From the NCBI GenBank assembly GCA_002493945.1, contig DLAL01000048.1:8291-64051 (forward strand): a DNA stretch of 55,761 bases. Reading direction: 5' to 3'. Of this stretch, positions 47,363 to 55,758 are shown one piece after another. The position numbers were made by a program, and so were the translations under genes. The notes beneath the pieces are model-generated. The model had not been told where the DNA came from. It worked only from the letters and a program-made list of their open reading frames with translations, and did not search any database. Every line of letters starts with the position of its first letter. Position 1 is the stretch's first letter. The stretch is from Porphyromonadaceae bacterium UBA7048 (GTDB lineage Bacteria > Bacteroidota > Bacteroidia > Bacteroidales > Muribaculaceae).

Positions 47363-48021
47363 CAGTCTATCGACAGTGTTGACAGACGGTTATACATCAC
47401 GGCCAGATGCGAGTATATCGAGGTGTTCGATATGACCACGCCTTCGGGCACACGTATGCGCGATGGTGTGAAGTTCCATATGGCTTTCACGCCGGAGCCG
47501 GCGGCGAGATCCGCCACTTCCTGCGCGGCCTCTACGGGGACTGCTATGACGCCTATCTTTATGTTGAGGTCTCGTACGAGAGCCGCGGTGTGGTCGGGTG
47601 TGAATATTTCCACGTCGCCTATGCGCGAACCGGCCAGACGCGGATTGATGTCGATGCCTGCTACGATATTGAGACCGTAGCGCTGCAGACCCGAGTCGGC
47701 CATCAGAGCGGCGCCGAGGCTGCCCACTCCCATCATTATGGCGTTGTGGCGCCGGTCGAAACCGAGATAGTCGCGCAGGGCGCGCTCGAGGTCGTTCACC
47801 TGGTAGCCTATGCGCGTCTTGCCGCGTATGCCCAGGAATGACAGGTCTTTGGCTATCTGCGAAGGGTCGACGTCAAGTGCTTCCGCTATGCGTGTAGTGG
47901 AGATATACTGTACCGAGGCGCTGCGCAGAGTCGAAAGGTAGGCAAGATACCACGGCAACCGCCGGAGAGTGGGTTCCGGCAGCAGATCGGATGTTCGGGA
48001 TATCGAGGCTTTTTCGTTCAT
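47362..48021 (-). CDS. rex: redox-sensing transcriptional repressor Rex
   Basis: A 219-residue repressor that senses the NADH/NAD+ ratio. The N-terminal winged helix (ISTTRIAEALDVDPSQIAKD, DLSFLGIRGKTRIGYQV) binds DNA. The Rossmann domain (MMGVGSLGAALM) binds NAD(H). The C-terminal helix swaps in the dimer. Rex usually represses fermentative and respiratory genes when NADH is low. The -7 box (48027-48034) lies five bases before the ATG. It is followed, with coupling, by the degenerate FAH-fold gene and then porU, so redox state may touch type IX expression; this is inference. Confidence 0.93.
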   Translation of the reverse strand: MNEKASISRTSDLLPEPTLRRLPWYLAYLSTLRSASVQYISTTRIAEALDVDPSQIAKDLSFLGIRGKTRIGYQVNDLERALRDYLGFDRRHNAIMMGVGSLGAALMADSGLQRYGLNIVAGIDINPRLAGSRIGDVEIFTPDHTAALVRDLNIKIGVIAVPVEAAQEVADLAAGSGVKAIWNFTPSRIRVPEGVVISNTSIYSHLAVMYNRLSTLSID

Positions 48022-48026
48022 GGCTA

Positions 48027-48034
48027 CAAAATTA
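48027..48034 (-). promoter_or_regulatory. -7 box abutting the rex start codon
   Basis: On the minus strand TAATTTTG is followed by TAGCC and then ATG, so the transcript would be nearly leaderless. The -33 element is poor. Confidence 0.5.
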
Positions 48035-48060
48035 CGAATTTTTCGCCGATTACCCTACAA

Positions 48061-48088
48061 TTAACCAAGTTTTAACCCTATTCTTAAC
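48061..48088. repeat. three helically phased TTAAC repeats upstream of rex
   Basis: TTAAC at 48061-48065, 48072-48076 and 48084-48088, spaced 11 and 12 bases. They lie between the porU2 stop and the rex promoter. The phasing suggests a site for a regulator that binds direct repeats. Confidence 0.5.
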
Positions 48089-48097
48089 GTGCGGCGC

Positions 48098-51000
48098 CTA
48101 CTGTGCAGTCACGGCGATTTTCCTCGATGCCGTCTCGTAGCTCTTGCCGTCGGCGGTGATGGTGGCGCGGTAGAGATAGATGCCGCGGCCCACGCGGCGG
48201 CCTGCGGTGTCGGTCAGGTCCCAGGTCACGGGCACGGTCAGGAACATGTCGCTGCGGCCCTTGGACTGGCCGGTCCAGACGGGGCGGCCGAGCAGGTTGT
48301 AGACCGTCACGCTCACGGTCACCATGTTGTCAGGCTGGTTGTGGCTCAGGTAGAAATTGGCCGATGTCGATGCCGGATTGGCGTCGGTGTACACATCGTA
48401 GATTTTGGGAGCGAGGTTCTCCTGCACATAGAAGTTCAGTGTGGCCGTGGCGGAGTTGGAGGCCGTGTCCCACACACGGAGCGCCAGCGTGTGGTTGCCG
48501 GGGCGCAGGTCGGAGAGCGGATAGTTGATGATGCCTGCCGGGCTTCCGTCGGCGGCCGGCGTATAGTATAGCGACAGGTCGGTGTATGTCCTGTTGCCGT
48601 CGAGGGTGGCGGTCATCTGATGGCCTATGCCGGCGCTCGACACGTTCAGTCCTACGTCGTCGCGTATCGACGCTATGATCATCGGCGAGGTATTCACGGC
48701 GTCGCCGTCGCTGAAGTCGCTGTGGTTCAGGACGAACGACTCGATGACCGGTGCCGTGTCGTCGTCGGCCACGGTAGTGTCGTAGCCGTAGGCGTAGAAG
48801 TCAGACGACACTCCGACGGCCTCGCGGTCGTCCTCGGTCGAGTAGGCGTAGAGCGACATCGTGGCCGGGCGGTAGTTCTGGGTCAGTTCCGACGGCATGG
48901 CCACCGTCAGCGAGAAGCGTCCGGCGGTGACCTTCGTCGAGCCGCAGTAGATGCGGTCGCCGTACTCCTCGAAAGTTTCGTTGGCCGGAGCGTTGTCCGG
49001 CTCGGATACATGGCCGAGAGTCGTCTTCGACCGTTCGGCATCGAATATCTCTATCATGGCCACGCCGTTGAAGTCCTCGAGCGTGTTGCCCGAGGGGTCG
49101 GTCACGGTGCCGCTTACGGGTACCTGTCCGAGAGCTTCGAGCAGTCCGGGATTCTCGGGCGAGACGGGCTGTCCGTCGATGCTGTCGAGACGGACTATGT
49201 TCGACGGCATGGCCAGATGCAGCGCCGGGTCGCCGATGAACACGTAGCGCAGGCGGTTGGTGTCGCCTGTCGGCTCGCCGCGCTCGTTGCGGATGTCGTT
49301 TTTGGCGCGGCGGTATATCTCGCCGGGCGAGAGGAAGCGTCCGTTATCGTCACGCTGTGCCAGAGCGCGTCCCAGAGCGAGCGAGAGACGCCCGTTCAGC
49401 GATATGAACACCGGACGCACGGCGCTGATGATGCCTATGGCGCCGCCGTAGCGTTCCTTGTACAGTATCTCGCCGCCGGTGATCTCGCCGCCGTCGATGC
49501 GCAGGAAGTCGCACGTGGATGCGTAGATGAACGGCCAGTGGCGCAGGTAGAGGTTGTTAAGGTCGTTGTACGACAGCTGGTTCTCGTGAGTCCAGCCCGT
49601 GGTGTTGGCATGGCCTATGAAGTTCCACCACACCACGCCTTCGTCCAGATATCTGAACATCGCCGCACGTGCCTCGGGCATGTTGGTGCCTTCGAAGGGA
49701 TATGCGTCGATGTAGACCTTGCGGACCAGCTGCTGCTCGCCTTCTGTGGCCAGGCAGTTGGCTATCATCTGCTCGGTCTGCTGGATGTGGACGCCTCCGT
49801 CCTCGTCGTCGGCAAGGTACAGGAAGCGGTGCTTCCACGCCGTTTTACGGGCTCCTTCGGCGTACTGCACGGCCTTGGCCACCACCTCGTCGGCCTCCGA
49901 TACCGATGTCACCGGGATGCGGCCTATGGCTATGGAGAGTCTGTCGTACGACAGCGACGCGCCCGAGCCGTCCTCGAGCATGGCCGTGATGTCGTCAGAG
50001 CAGTAGCCTTCGTTGTCAGATACCGACGCGCGGTATTCGCGCGGCATCCACGACGGTATGGTCGGGAAGTCGGGCGACCCGGCGCTCAGCCGGCGGTTGT
50101 CGGTGGTCGTGCGCGCCATCAGCACCGCGTAGCGCAGCGGACGTCCGTCGCCGGCCTGACCGCGGTCATAGAGCATCTTGAAGTAGCGGCGCAGACCGCC
50201 GATGTCGGGCGTGCCCGACGAGAATTCATTGTAAATTTCTTCAGGCGTTACTACCGACACTCTCAGCTGCTCGTCAGACGTCTCGTGCAGACGCGCCAGC
50301 TTACGCGCGGCGTCAAGGTAGACTGCCGGCGCCACTATCACCATGTCGTAGTCGCGGTGCGAGTGGAGGTTCTGATTGCTCACATAGCCTGCGGCTACGG
50401 GAGTCATCAGGGCCGAGCGGCTGTCCCATGCCACATATGTGCGGTTGCGCGGATTGCTCACGCTGAATGTCTGCCGGGTCCCGTCGGTGGCGGCAGAGAG
50501 ACGGCGCACGTTCTGTGCGTCGGTCACGTCCCACACCCGTGTGTCGGCCGTGACGCCGTCTACGGTGAAGTGTCCGCCCGTACTGGTGAAAGTCAGCTGA
50601 CCCGTGGAGGGGAGCTTCAGCTCGCGCTCGTAGCCGATGGTCAGGAAGTTAAGATGCGCCGACGTGCAGCTTGTGTTCGGCCGCAGCGTTATGGCTACGT
50701 TGTACATGTCCGAGGACGTCGGTTCGGCTTCGAACGTATGCGTTGTCACCGTCACCATGGCATGCACGTATTTGTTGCTGCTCTGAGACGATATCCGGTC
50801 GGACGTCTGCGGCTCGAGCTGCTGCCCGTTTATGGCGAAGCCGAGAGTGCCGCCTCCGCCGAGGTTGCTCACGAAGCTGCAGAGCAGCGTGGCGCGTCCG
50901 CCGAGCGAGCCGGGCGCGCTGATGCCTATGGTCTGTGTCCTGGTGTATCTGAAGTCTTCGCCCAGCAGCATCGGTCCGGCTTCGCCCGATACGCGCGTGC

Positions 51001-51535
51001 GCTCCAGCTCGTGATGCACATAGTCCGTGAACGATGTCTCGGCGCCTTCGGCGTCGCCCTGTGCCTCCACCGTCTCTATGATGCGGGCCTCGCTGCCGTC
51101 GTCGGGGATGCCTACGAAGTAGTAGCCGTAGTCCGAGAAATCGTTCTGCACGAAGTAGCGGCTCGAGCCGGCGCCGGTCCATTCGCCGGCTCCGAGTCCG
51201 TAGAACGCTATGCCGCGGTCGGTCAGCTCGGACTGTACTTCCGTCAGGTCGTCGAGATAGTCCGATGCATTGAGCTGCTCAGGAAGCCTTCGGCCGCCGT
51301 AGCCGTACACGCGCACCTTCGAGGCGTCCGTGAAGCCCCACGACCGCAGAGACTGAAGAGTGATGAGGTACATGCCGTCGCGGTCGGTCCGGATTTTCAT
51401 CCAGCGGCCGCTGCTCAGGCGTGAATTCTCGGCATACACCGATGTATCGAAGGCATGTGCCGGACAGGCGCATGCGAGCATGATGGCCGCGAGGGCCGTG
51501 AAGAGTATATGATGGAGAAATGTGTGTCGGTTCAT
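48098..51535 (-). CDS. second PorU-type sortase (C25 family)
   Basis: A 1145-residue paralogue of PorU. A signal peptide (to about residue 28) is followed by KIRTDRDGMYLITLQSLRSW, the equivalent of the PorU start. The C25 domain has His642 (FIGHAN) and Cys675 (STCDFL), so the catalytic dyad is intact. The C-terminus is a FlgD-like module (VYNLLGRPVWTGQ, then GRGIYLYRATI). Bacteroidetes genomes often carry such a second sortase, annotated PorU2; its cargo is unknown. It is preceded by the GH25 lysozyme gene (57 bases) and followed by rex (76 bases). Confidence 0.88.
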   Translation of the reverse strand: MNRHTFLHHILFTALAAIMLACACPAHAFDTSVYAENSRLSSGRWMKIRTDRDGMYLITLQSLRSWGFTDASKVRVYGYGGRRLPEQLNASDYLDDLTEVQSELTDRGIAFYGLGAGEWTGAGSSRYFVQNDFSDYGYYFVGIPDDGSEARIIETVEAQGDAEGAETSFTDYVHHELERTRVSGEAGPMLLGEDFRYTRTQTIGISAPGSLGGRATLLCSFVSNLGGGGTLGFAINGQQLEPQTSDRISSQSSNKYVHAMVTVTTHTFEAEPTSSDMYNVAITLRPNTSCTSAHLNFLTIGYERELKLPSTGQLTFTSTGGHFTVDGVTADTRVWDVTDAQNVRRLSAATDGTRQTFSVSNPRNRTYVAWDSRSALMTPVAAGYVSNQNLHSHRDYDMVIVAPAVYLDAARKLARLHETSDEQLRVSVVTPEEIYNEFSSGTPDIGGLRRYFKMLYDRGQAGDGRPLRYAVLMARTTTDNRRLSAGSPDFPTIPSWMPREYRASVSDNEGYCSDDITAMLEDGSGASLSYDRLSIAIGRIPVTSVSEADEVVAKAVQYAEGARKTAWKHRFLYLADDEDGGVHIQQTEQMIANCLATEGEQQLVRKVYIDAYPFEGTNMPEARAAMFRYLDEGVVWWNFIGHANTTGWTHENQLSYNDLNNLYLRHWPFIYASTCDFLRIDGGEITGGEILYKERYGGAIGIISAVRPVFISLNGRLSLALGRALAQRDDNGRFLSPGEIYRRAKNDIRNERGEPTGDTNRLRYVFIGDPALHLAMPSNIVRLDSIDGQPVSPENPGLLEALGQVPVSGTVTDPSGNTLEDFNGVAMIEIFDAERSKTTLGHVSEPDNAPANETFEEYGDRIYCGSTKVTAGRFSLTVAMPSELTQNYRPATMSLYAYSTEDDREAVGVSSDFYAYGYDTTVADDDTAPVIESFVLNHSDFSDGDAVNTSPMIIASIRDDVGLNVSSAGIGHQMTATLDGNRTYTDLSLYYTPAADGSPAGIINYPLSDLRPGNHTLALRVWDTASNSATATLNFYVQENLAPKIYDVYTDANPASTSANFYLSHNQPDNMVTVSVTVYNLLGRPVWTGQSKGRSDMFLTVPVTWDLTDTAGRRVGRGIYLYRATITADGKSYETASRKIAVTAQ

Positions 51536-51592
51536 ACTAATGTAACAACGTGCGCCGCGGCCTTTTATTGTGTCCCGTTGCGGTGCCTTCAG

Positions 51593-52342
51593 CTACGGCT
51601 GTACCCGGCTCAGCCAGGCTTTCCAGGCCGTGCTGTCGCCGTTGAAAGTGTTGAGGTCCACAGGTCCTTTGACGCCGCGTACGCGTCCTGTGTGGCTGTG
51701 CTGCCACAGCAGCCATTTGCGGCGGGGGAGGGGAGGATCGGTGAATGAGCATATCCATAGCTCCGGGGCTTCGTTGTACGTTCGCCCGAAGCTGTCGCGC
51801 AGGAACCGTGCCTCGCCGTTCTTGTTCGTGTATATGATGACTTCGCGGCCGAATACGCGCAGATAGGCTACCATCGCTTCGAGCCGGTCTATGATGGTTC
51901 CGGTGGGAACCTGTGCCGGATTGCCGTTCTCCTCGACGTCTATAGCCAGAGGGAGGTCGAGCCGGCAGCCTTTCACAGCATCGAGCATGTTCCGGGCCTG
52001 ACGGACTCCGTCGGTGTCGAACCTGAAGAAGTGGTATGCGCCTACGGTCAGACCCGCTCCTGTGGCCGCGGCATAGTTTCGGACAAACGACGGGTCGCGG
52101 TAGTCACCCCCCTCGCTGGCCTTCAGATAGACGAATCCGATGCTGTCGGCGGCTATGGAGTCGAAGTCGGGGACTCCGTTGTGGGCCGACAGGTCGATGC
52201 CGCTTATCGGGTAGCGCTCACGGTCGAGTTCTACCGACAGCCGTGCCGGCCGGGAGGCACGCCACACCGCCAGGGCTGCCACAAGCAGTCCCGTCACCGC
52301 GACGGTCAGTATCGCCAGTATTCTCGCTTGTCGGTCGGTCAT
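51593..52342 (-). CDS. membrane-anchored GH25 lysozyme
   Basis: A 249-residue GH25 muramidase that cleaves the beta-1,4 bond between MurNAc and GlcNAc. An N-terminal anchor helix (ILAILTVAVTGLLVAALAVW) places the enzyme in the periplasm. The catalytic motifs are GIDLSAHNG, YLKASEGG, AYHFFRF and the acidic pair in LAIDVEENG. A TTG start 11 codons upstream was rejected because it lies inside the -7 box at 52373-52380; the ATG at 52342 is used. It is the first gene of the long minus-strand run. It may open peptidoglycan for envelope machinery such as the type IX apparatus. Confidence 0.88.
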   Translation of the reverse strand: MTDRQARILAILTVAVTGLLVAALAVWRASRPARLSVELDRERYPISGIDLSAHNGVPDFDSIAADSIGFVYLKASEGGDYRDPSFVRNYAAATGAGLTVGAYHFFRFDTDGVRQARNMLDAVKGCRLDLPLAIDVEENGNPAQVPTGTIIDRLEAMVAYLRVFGREVIIYTNKNGEARFLRDSFGRTYNEAPELWICSFTDPPLPRRKWLLWQHSHTGRVRGVKGPVDLNTFNGDSTAWKAWLSRVQP

Positions 52343-52372
52343 CTGTCCTCTGAGCAGTTTGGATCGTTGTCG

Positions 52373-52380
52373 CAAAATTA
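52373..52380 (-). promoter_or_regulatory. -7 box for the lysozyme-porU2 run
   Basis: On the minus strand TAATTTTG, giving a leader of about 24 bases to the ATG at 52342. The -33 position has no good TTTG. Confidence 0.5.
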
Positions 52381-52545
52381 GCGAAAAATAGTGATATATG
52401 GAATACCGATGCTCTTCATGAGCGCCGGGCGGCTGTGCTCAGGCATGGTGCGGACCTTAGCCCGGGGCTGATGTGATATATACGACAGGAGCGGACAGTA
52501 TGTGATTTTTTTATCTTTATTAAATTACTTTCCAAAAATTTTTAT
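52381..52545. other. divergent intergenic region between the lysozyme and alanine dehydrogenase genes
   Basis: No gene and no strong hairpin is seen. The right half (52500-52550) is a run of T- and A-rich sequence forming the upstream part of the alanine dehydrogenase promoter. Confidence 0.4.
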
Positions 52546-52553
52546 TAAATTCG
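52546..52553 (+). promoter_or_regulatory. candidate -7 box for ald
   Basis: TAAATTCG differs by one base from TAnnTTTG and gives a leader of about 40 bases. Support is modest. Confidence 0.35.
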
Positions 52554-52600
52554 CCACCGAAAAACTACAAGACCGTAAGTCTCCTTAAATCACTACTACA

Positions 52601-53716
52601 ATGATTATCGGAATTCCAAAAGAAATCAAAAACAACGAGAACCGCGTGGGTATGACCCCGTCGGGCGTGCGCGAAATGGTTGCCGCCGGGCACACCGTAT
52701 ACGTCCAGCATACTGCCGGCGAAGGCTCGGGTTTCCCTGACGTTGACTACGAGGCAGCAGGAGCCGTCATCCTTCCGTCCATCGAGGACGTGTATGCCGT
52801 GGCCGAGATGATTGTCAAGGTCAAAGAACCCATCGCTCCCGAGTATCCTCTCGTGCGCAAGGGGCAGATACTTTTCACCTACTTCCACTTCGCATGCGAC
52901 CGCGCGCTCACCGATGCCATGCTCGCTTCAGGGGCTGTCTGCATAGCCTATGAGACTGTTGTCGGTCCGCAGGGCGGCCTTCCTCTGCTCATCCCTATGA
53001 GCGAGGTCGCCGGACGCATGTCGGTGCAGCAGGCCGCGCGCTTCCTTGAGAAGCCTCACGGCGGACGCGGCGTCCTCCTCGGCGGTGTGCCCGGCGTGAA
53101 GCCGGCACGCGTGCTTGTCCTCGGTGCCGGCGTCGTAGGCCGGAATGCGGCTCTGATGGCTGCCGGACTCGGCGCTGACGTCACAATTACGGACATCTCG
53201 CTCCCCACTCTCCGCCATGTGGCAGAGACCATGCCGGCCAACGTGAAGACCCTCTTCTCGTCGCGTCACAACATCGAGCTCGAGCTTCCTTCGGCCGACG
53301 CCGTCATCGGTTCGGTTCTTGTCCCCGGAGCGCTTGCGCCCAAACTTGTCACCCGTGAGATGCTTGCGCTCATGCGTCCCGGCTCGGTGATGGTCGACGT
53401 CGCCATCGACCAGGGCGGATGCTTCGAGACCTCGCATCCTACCACGCACTCCGACCCCGTATATACGGTCGACGGTATCGTCCACTACGCCGTGGCCAAC
53501 ATCCCCGGCGCCGTGCCCTATACATCGACAATGGCTCTGACCAACGCCACCATGCCCTATGCCCTCCGCATAGCAGCCCTCGGATGGAAAGAGGCGTGCC
53601 GCCGCGACAAAGGCCTCGCCGAAGGTCTGAACGTCATCGACGGCAAGGTCACATTCCCGGCCGTTGCCGAAGCCTTCGGTATGGAATATACCCCTGCTGA
53701 ACAATTCCTGCGCTGA
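52601..53716 (+). CDS. ald: alanine dehydrogenase
   Basis: A 371-residue NAD-dependent enzyme that interconverts L-alanine and pyruvate plus ammonia. The start MIIGIPKEIKNNENRVGMTP is diagnostic. Lys75 (VKVKEP) and His96 (FHFACD) are the active-site residues. The NAD-binding site is LGAGVVGRNAALMAAGLGAD. The late GSVMVDVAIDQGGCFETSHP is typical. Length is standard (370-374). It acts as a cytoplasmic hexamer in nitrogen and redox balance, and so is a plausible Rex target, but no Rex site was identified upstream. Confidence 0.96.
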   Translation: MIIGIPKEIKNNENRVGMTPSGVREMVAAGHTVYVQHTAGEGSGFPDVDYEAAGAVILPSIEDVYAVAEMIVKVKEPIAPEYPLVRKGQILFTYFHFACDRALTDAMLASGAVCIAYETVVGPQGGLPLLIPMSEVAGRMSVQQAARFLEKPHGGRGVLLGGVPGVKPARVLVLGAGVVGRNAALMAAGLGADVTITDISLPTLRHVAETMPANVKTLFSSRHNIELELPSADAVIGSVLVPGALAPKLVTREMLALMRPGSVMVDVAIDQGGCFETSHPTTHSDPVYTVDGIVHYAVANIPGAVPYTSTMALTNATMPYALRIAALGWKEACRRDKGLAEGLNVIDGKVTFPAVAEAFGMEYTPAEQFLR

Positions 53717-53735
53717 TTGCGTTAGTCCTTTAGTG

Positions 53736-53769
53736 CGGGTGCAAAGGTTTTTTGTTACCTTTGCACCCG
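53736..53769. promoter_or_regulatory. 13-bp inverted repeat that contains the -7 box of the nuclease gene
   Basis: CGGGTGCAAAGGT and its perfect complement ACCTTTGCACCCG around an eight-base T-rich loop. The right arm with one loop base forms TACCTTTG (53756-53763), a perfect -7 element; no TTTG lies at the -33 position. The hairpin also sits 19 bases after the ald stop and could terminate that transcript. The two roles share the same bases. Confidence 0.7.
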
Positions 53770-53804
53770 TATTTCATCAGTTCATCACACTCAATGTAAT
53801 TGAT

Positions 53805-55454
53805 ATGAAGGCATTCCGCCCACTGTTTTTTTCATCACTTATCGTATTTGCCGCCAATGTCGCTTTGGCCGACATCCCGGCGAGCTATTATTCTTCGCTG
53901 ACCGGCAAGAAGGACGGCGAACTGAAGACAGCCACCTGCAATCTGATCCGCAACTTTCAGAAAGTGTCGTCATATAATGCCCTCCCTTCATACTTCGCAA
54001 AGACCGATGTATATCCCGGGTCGTCGCGCTGGTGGGACATGTATTCCGACATCCTTCTCTATGCGCCCAGCTTCTCCGGCCTTAACCGTGAGCACTCGTT
54101 CCCCAAGAGCTGGTGGGGCGGCTCGACAACGGTCAGCGCCTACGTCGACCTCAATCACCTCTATCCCTCCGAGGCTCGGGCCAACCAGGCCAAGAGCAAC
54201 TATCCGCTCGGCACCGTAGCTACACCAACTTTTGACAATGGCATCACGACCGTAGGATATCCCGTCAACGGGCAGGGTGGAGGCGCACGTCTCGTATTCG
54301 AGCCCGCCGACGAGTATAAGGGTGACTTCGCACGTACGTATTTCTATATGGTCACATGCTATCAGGACCTGACGTGGAAATACACATATATGGTTTCGCA
54401 GAATCTATATCCCACCCTCAATCAGTGGTCGGTCAATCTTCTCATGAAGTGGCATCATGACGACCCTGTCAGCCAGAAGGAGATGGACCGCAACGAAGCC
54501 GTATATAAGATTCAGAACAACCGCAACCCCTTCATCGACATGCCCGAGCTCGCCGACTACCTCTGGGGCGACAAGAAGGGAGAGCCTTTCAAGCCCGGCT
54601 CGATTACCATTCCTGACACTGGTGCCCCCGAACTCTACGCCCCCGTCACCAACATGACCGTCGACTTCGGACAGGTCGCCGAAGGCAAGAGCGTCACCTC
54701 TAAGGTCCTTGTCAAAGGCAAATATCTTAAAGGTACGGTCGACTGCCAGATATACCGCGATGACGCGGACATGTTCAAGGCTGCTACCGCTTCCATCCCG
54801 GCTTCGCTCGTATGCTCCGAGGACGGGTACTGGCTCAACGTGGTCTACACGCCCACGTCGCTCGGGCAGCACACCTCGCGCCTCCTCCTTTCGGGCGACT
54901 TCGGCTCGATAGGTGTCGAGCTTCGCGGCGAATGTCTCGCTGTCCCCGTGCTGACGGCATGTACCGCCACCGCCCCCTCAGATGTCATGGCCGACCGCTA
55001 TACCGCCAACTGGGAAGCCCCGGCAGGCGAAGTCATCGACTACTTCGTCGTCACCCGCACCACATATGCAGGCTCGAAGGTCAACACAGAGGAACTACTC
55101 GCCGAAGATACATGGCTCGAGATTCTCGGATTCGAGGACTCCGACCGCGAGGCATACTCCGTCCAGAGCGTGCGCCTCGGCTATCGTTCGCCCATGTCGA
55201 ATGTCATCTTCATCGACCATACGGGCATCAATGGCGTCACCGTCGAGGAGCCGCTCGTCATACAGACCTTCCCGGGAGCCATCCGCTTCATCTGCTCGCG
55301 TCCTCAGACCGGCTGCCGTATATATAATGTATCCGGTATGCTTGTCGACACCATCGACTACGTAGAGCAGAACACCGACCACGAACTCCCGACAGGCGTG
55401 TACTTCATCACCACCGACACCCATCCCACTCCCGTCAAGGTATACGTAAGATAA
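53805..55454 (+). CDS. secreted endonuclease I with type IX tail
   Basis: A 549-residue exported nuclease. A signal peptide (to about residue 22) is followed by the EndA/Vvn-type endonuclease I domain, with His97 (LNREHSFPKSWW) and His118-Asn127 (DLNHLYPSEARANQAKSNYP). Ig-like and fibronectin-like modules follow (about 280-470). The tail (RIYNVSGMLVDTI, then LPTGVYFITTDTHPTPVKVY) has the pattern of a type IX type A sorting domain. It would be secreted to the surface and degrade extracellular DNA for nucleotides. The frame extends 47 codons upstream, but the signal peptide and promoter place the start at 53805. Confidence 0.9.
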   Translation: MKAFRPLFFSSLIVFAANVALADIPASYYSSLTGKKDGELKTATCNLIRNFQKVSSYNALPSYFAKTDVYPGSSRWWDMYSDILLYAPSFSGLNREHSFPKSWWGGSTTVSAYVDLNHLYPSEARANQAKSNYPLGTVATPTFDNGITTVGYPVNGQGGGARLVFEPADEYKGDFARTYFYMVTCYQDLTWKYTYMVSQNLYPTLNQWSVNLLMKWHHDDPVSQKEMDRNEAVYKIQNNRNPFIDMPELADYLWGDKKGEPFKPGSITIPDTGAPELYAPVTNMTVDFGQVAEGKSVTSKVLVKGKYLKGTVDCQIYRDDADMFKAATASIPASLVCSEDGYWLNVVYTPTSLGQHTSRLLLSGDFGSIGVELRGECLAVPVLTACTATAPSDVMADRYTANWEAPAGEVIDYFVVTRTTYAGSKVNTEELLAEDTWLEILGFEDSDREAYSVQSVRLGYRSPMSNVIFIDHTGINGVTVEEPLVIQTFPGAIRFICSRPQTGCRIYNVSGMLVDTIDYVEQNTDHELPTGVYFITTDTHPTPVKVYVR

Positions 55455-55455
55455 G

Positions 55456-55482
55456 TTCCCGGCCTTCCCGGCCTTCCCGGCA
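55456..55482 (+). repeat. three tandem copies of a 9-bp unit
   Basis: TTCCCGGCC, TTCCCGGCC and TTCCCGGCA directly after the nuclease stop codon. The number may vary by slippage. Confidence 0.7.
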
Positions 55483-55491
55483 TACCATAGC

Positions 55492-55524
55492 GCGCCCTCC
55501 GTGAACGACTATCACGGAGGGCGC
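55492..55524 (+). terminator. terminator after the nuclease gene
   Basis: GCGCCCTCCGTGA and its perfect complement TCACGGAGGGCGC around ACGACTA, 37 bases after the stop. Confidence 0.88.
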
Positions 55525-55693
55525 TTCGCATATCCGCGAAAAATGTTCAGGAAAAATTCTGTGCCGTAAAACAAAAAACGCTGAATAAAGTTCAGGATAG
55601 TGCTGAGATGAGTCCGGGAGGCCTTAAATCGGCTCTAAGGGGCTGAAAAACCAAGAATTGGGGTTACTTTGAGGCAAAAAAATAAACGCCTCC

Positions 55694-55714
55694 AAATGTT
55701 AAAGAAATGTTAAA
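55694..55714 (+). repeat. tandem AAATGTTAAA repeats upstream of the last promoter
   Basis: Two copies of AAATGTTAAA 11 bases apart (55694-55703 and 55705-55714). They are flanked by an inverted repeat CTCCAAAT/ATTTGGAG (55690-55697 and 55726-55733) that overlaps the -33 box. Possible operator for the gene beyond the window. Confidence 0.45.
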
Positions 55715-55726
55715 AGCCGGAAAATA

Positions 55727-55758
55727 TTTGGAGAATCCGGAAAGAGGGCGTAACTTTG
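55727..55758 (+). promoter_or_regulatory. promoter for a gene beyond the window
   Basis: TTTG (55727-55730), a 20-base spacer and TAACTTTG (55751-55758): a full consensus promoter three bases from the end of the window. Confidence 0.8.

Noticed and set aside
48620..51424. A 934-codon plus-strand frame opposite the second PorU
   Set aside because: It is a shadow of a gene whose catalytic motifs and signal peptide are clear on the other strand.
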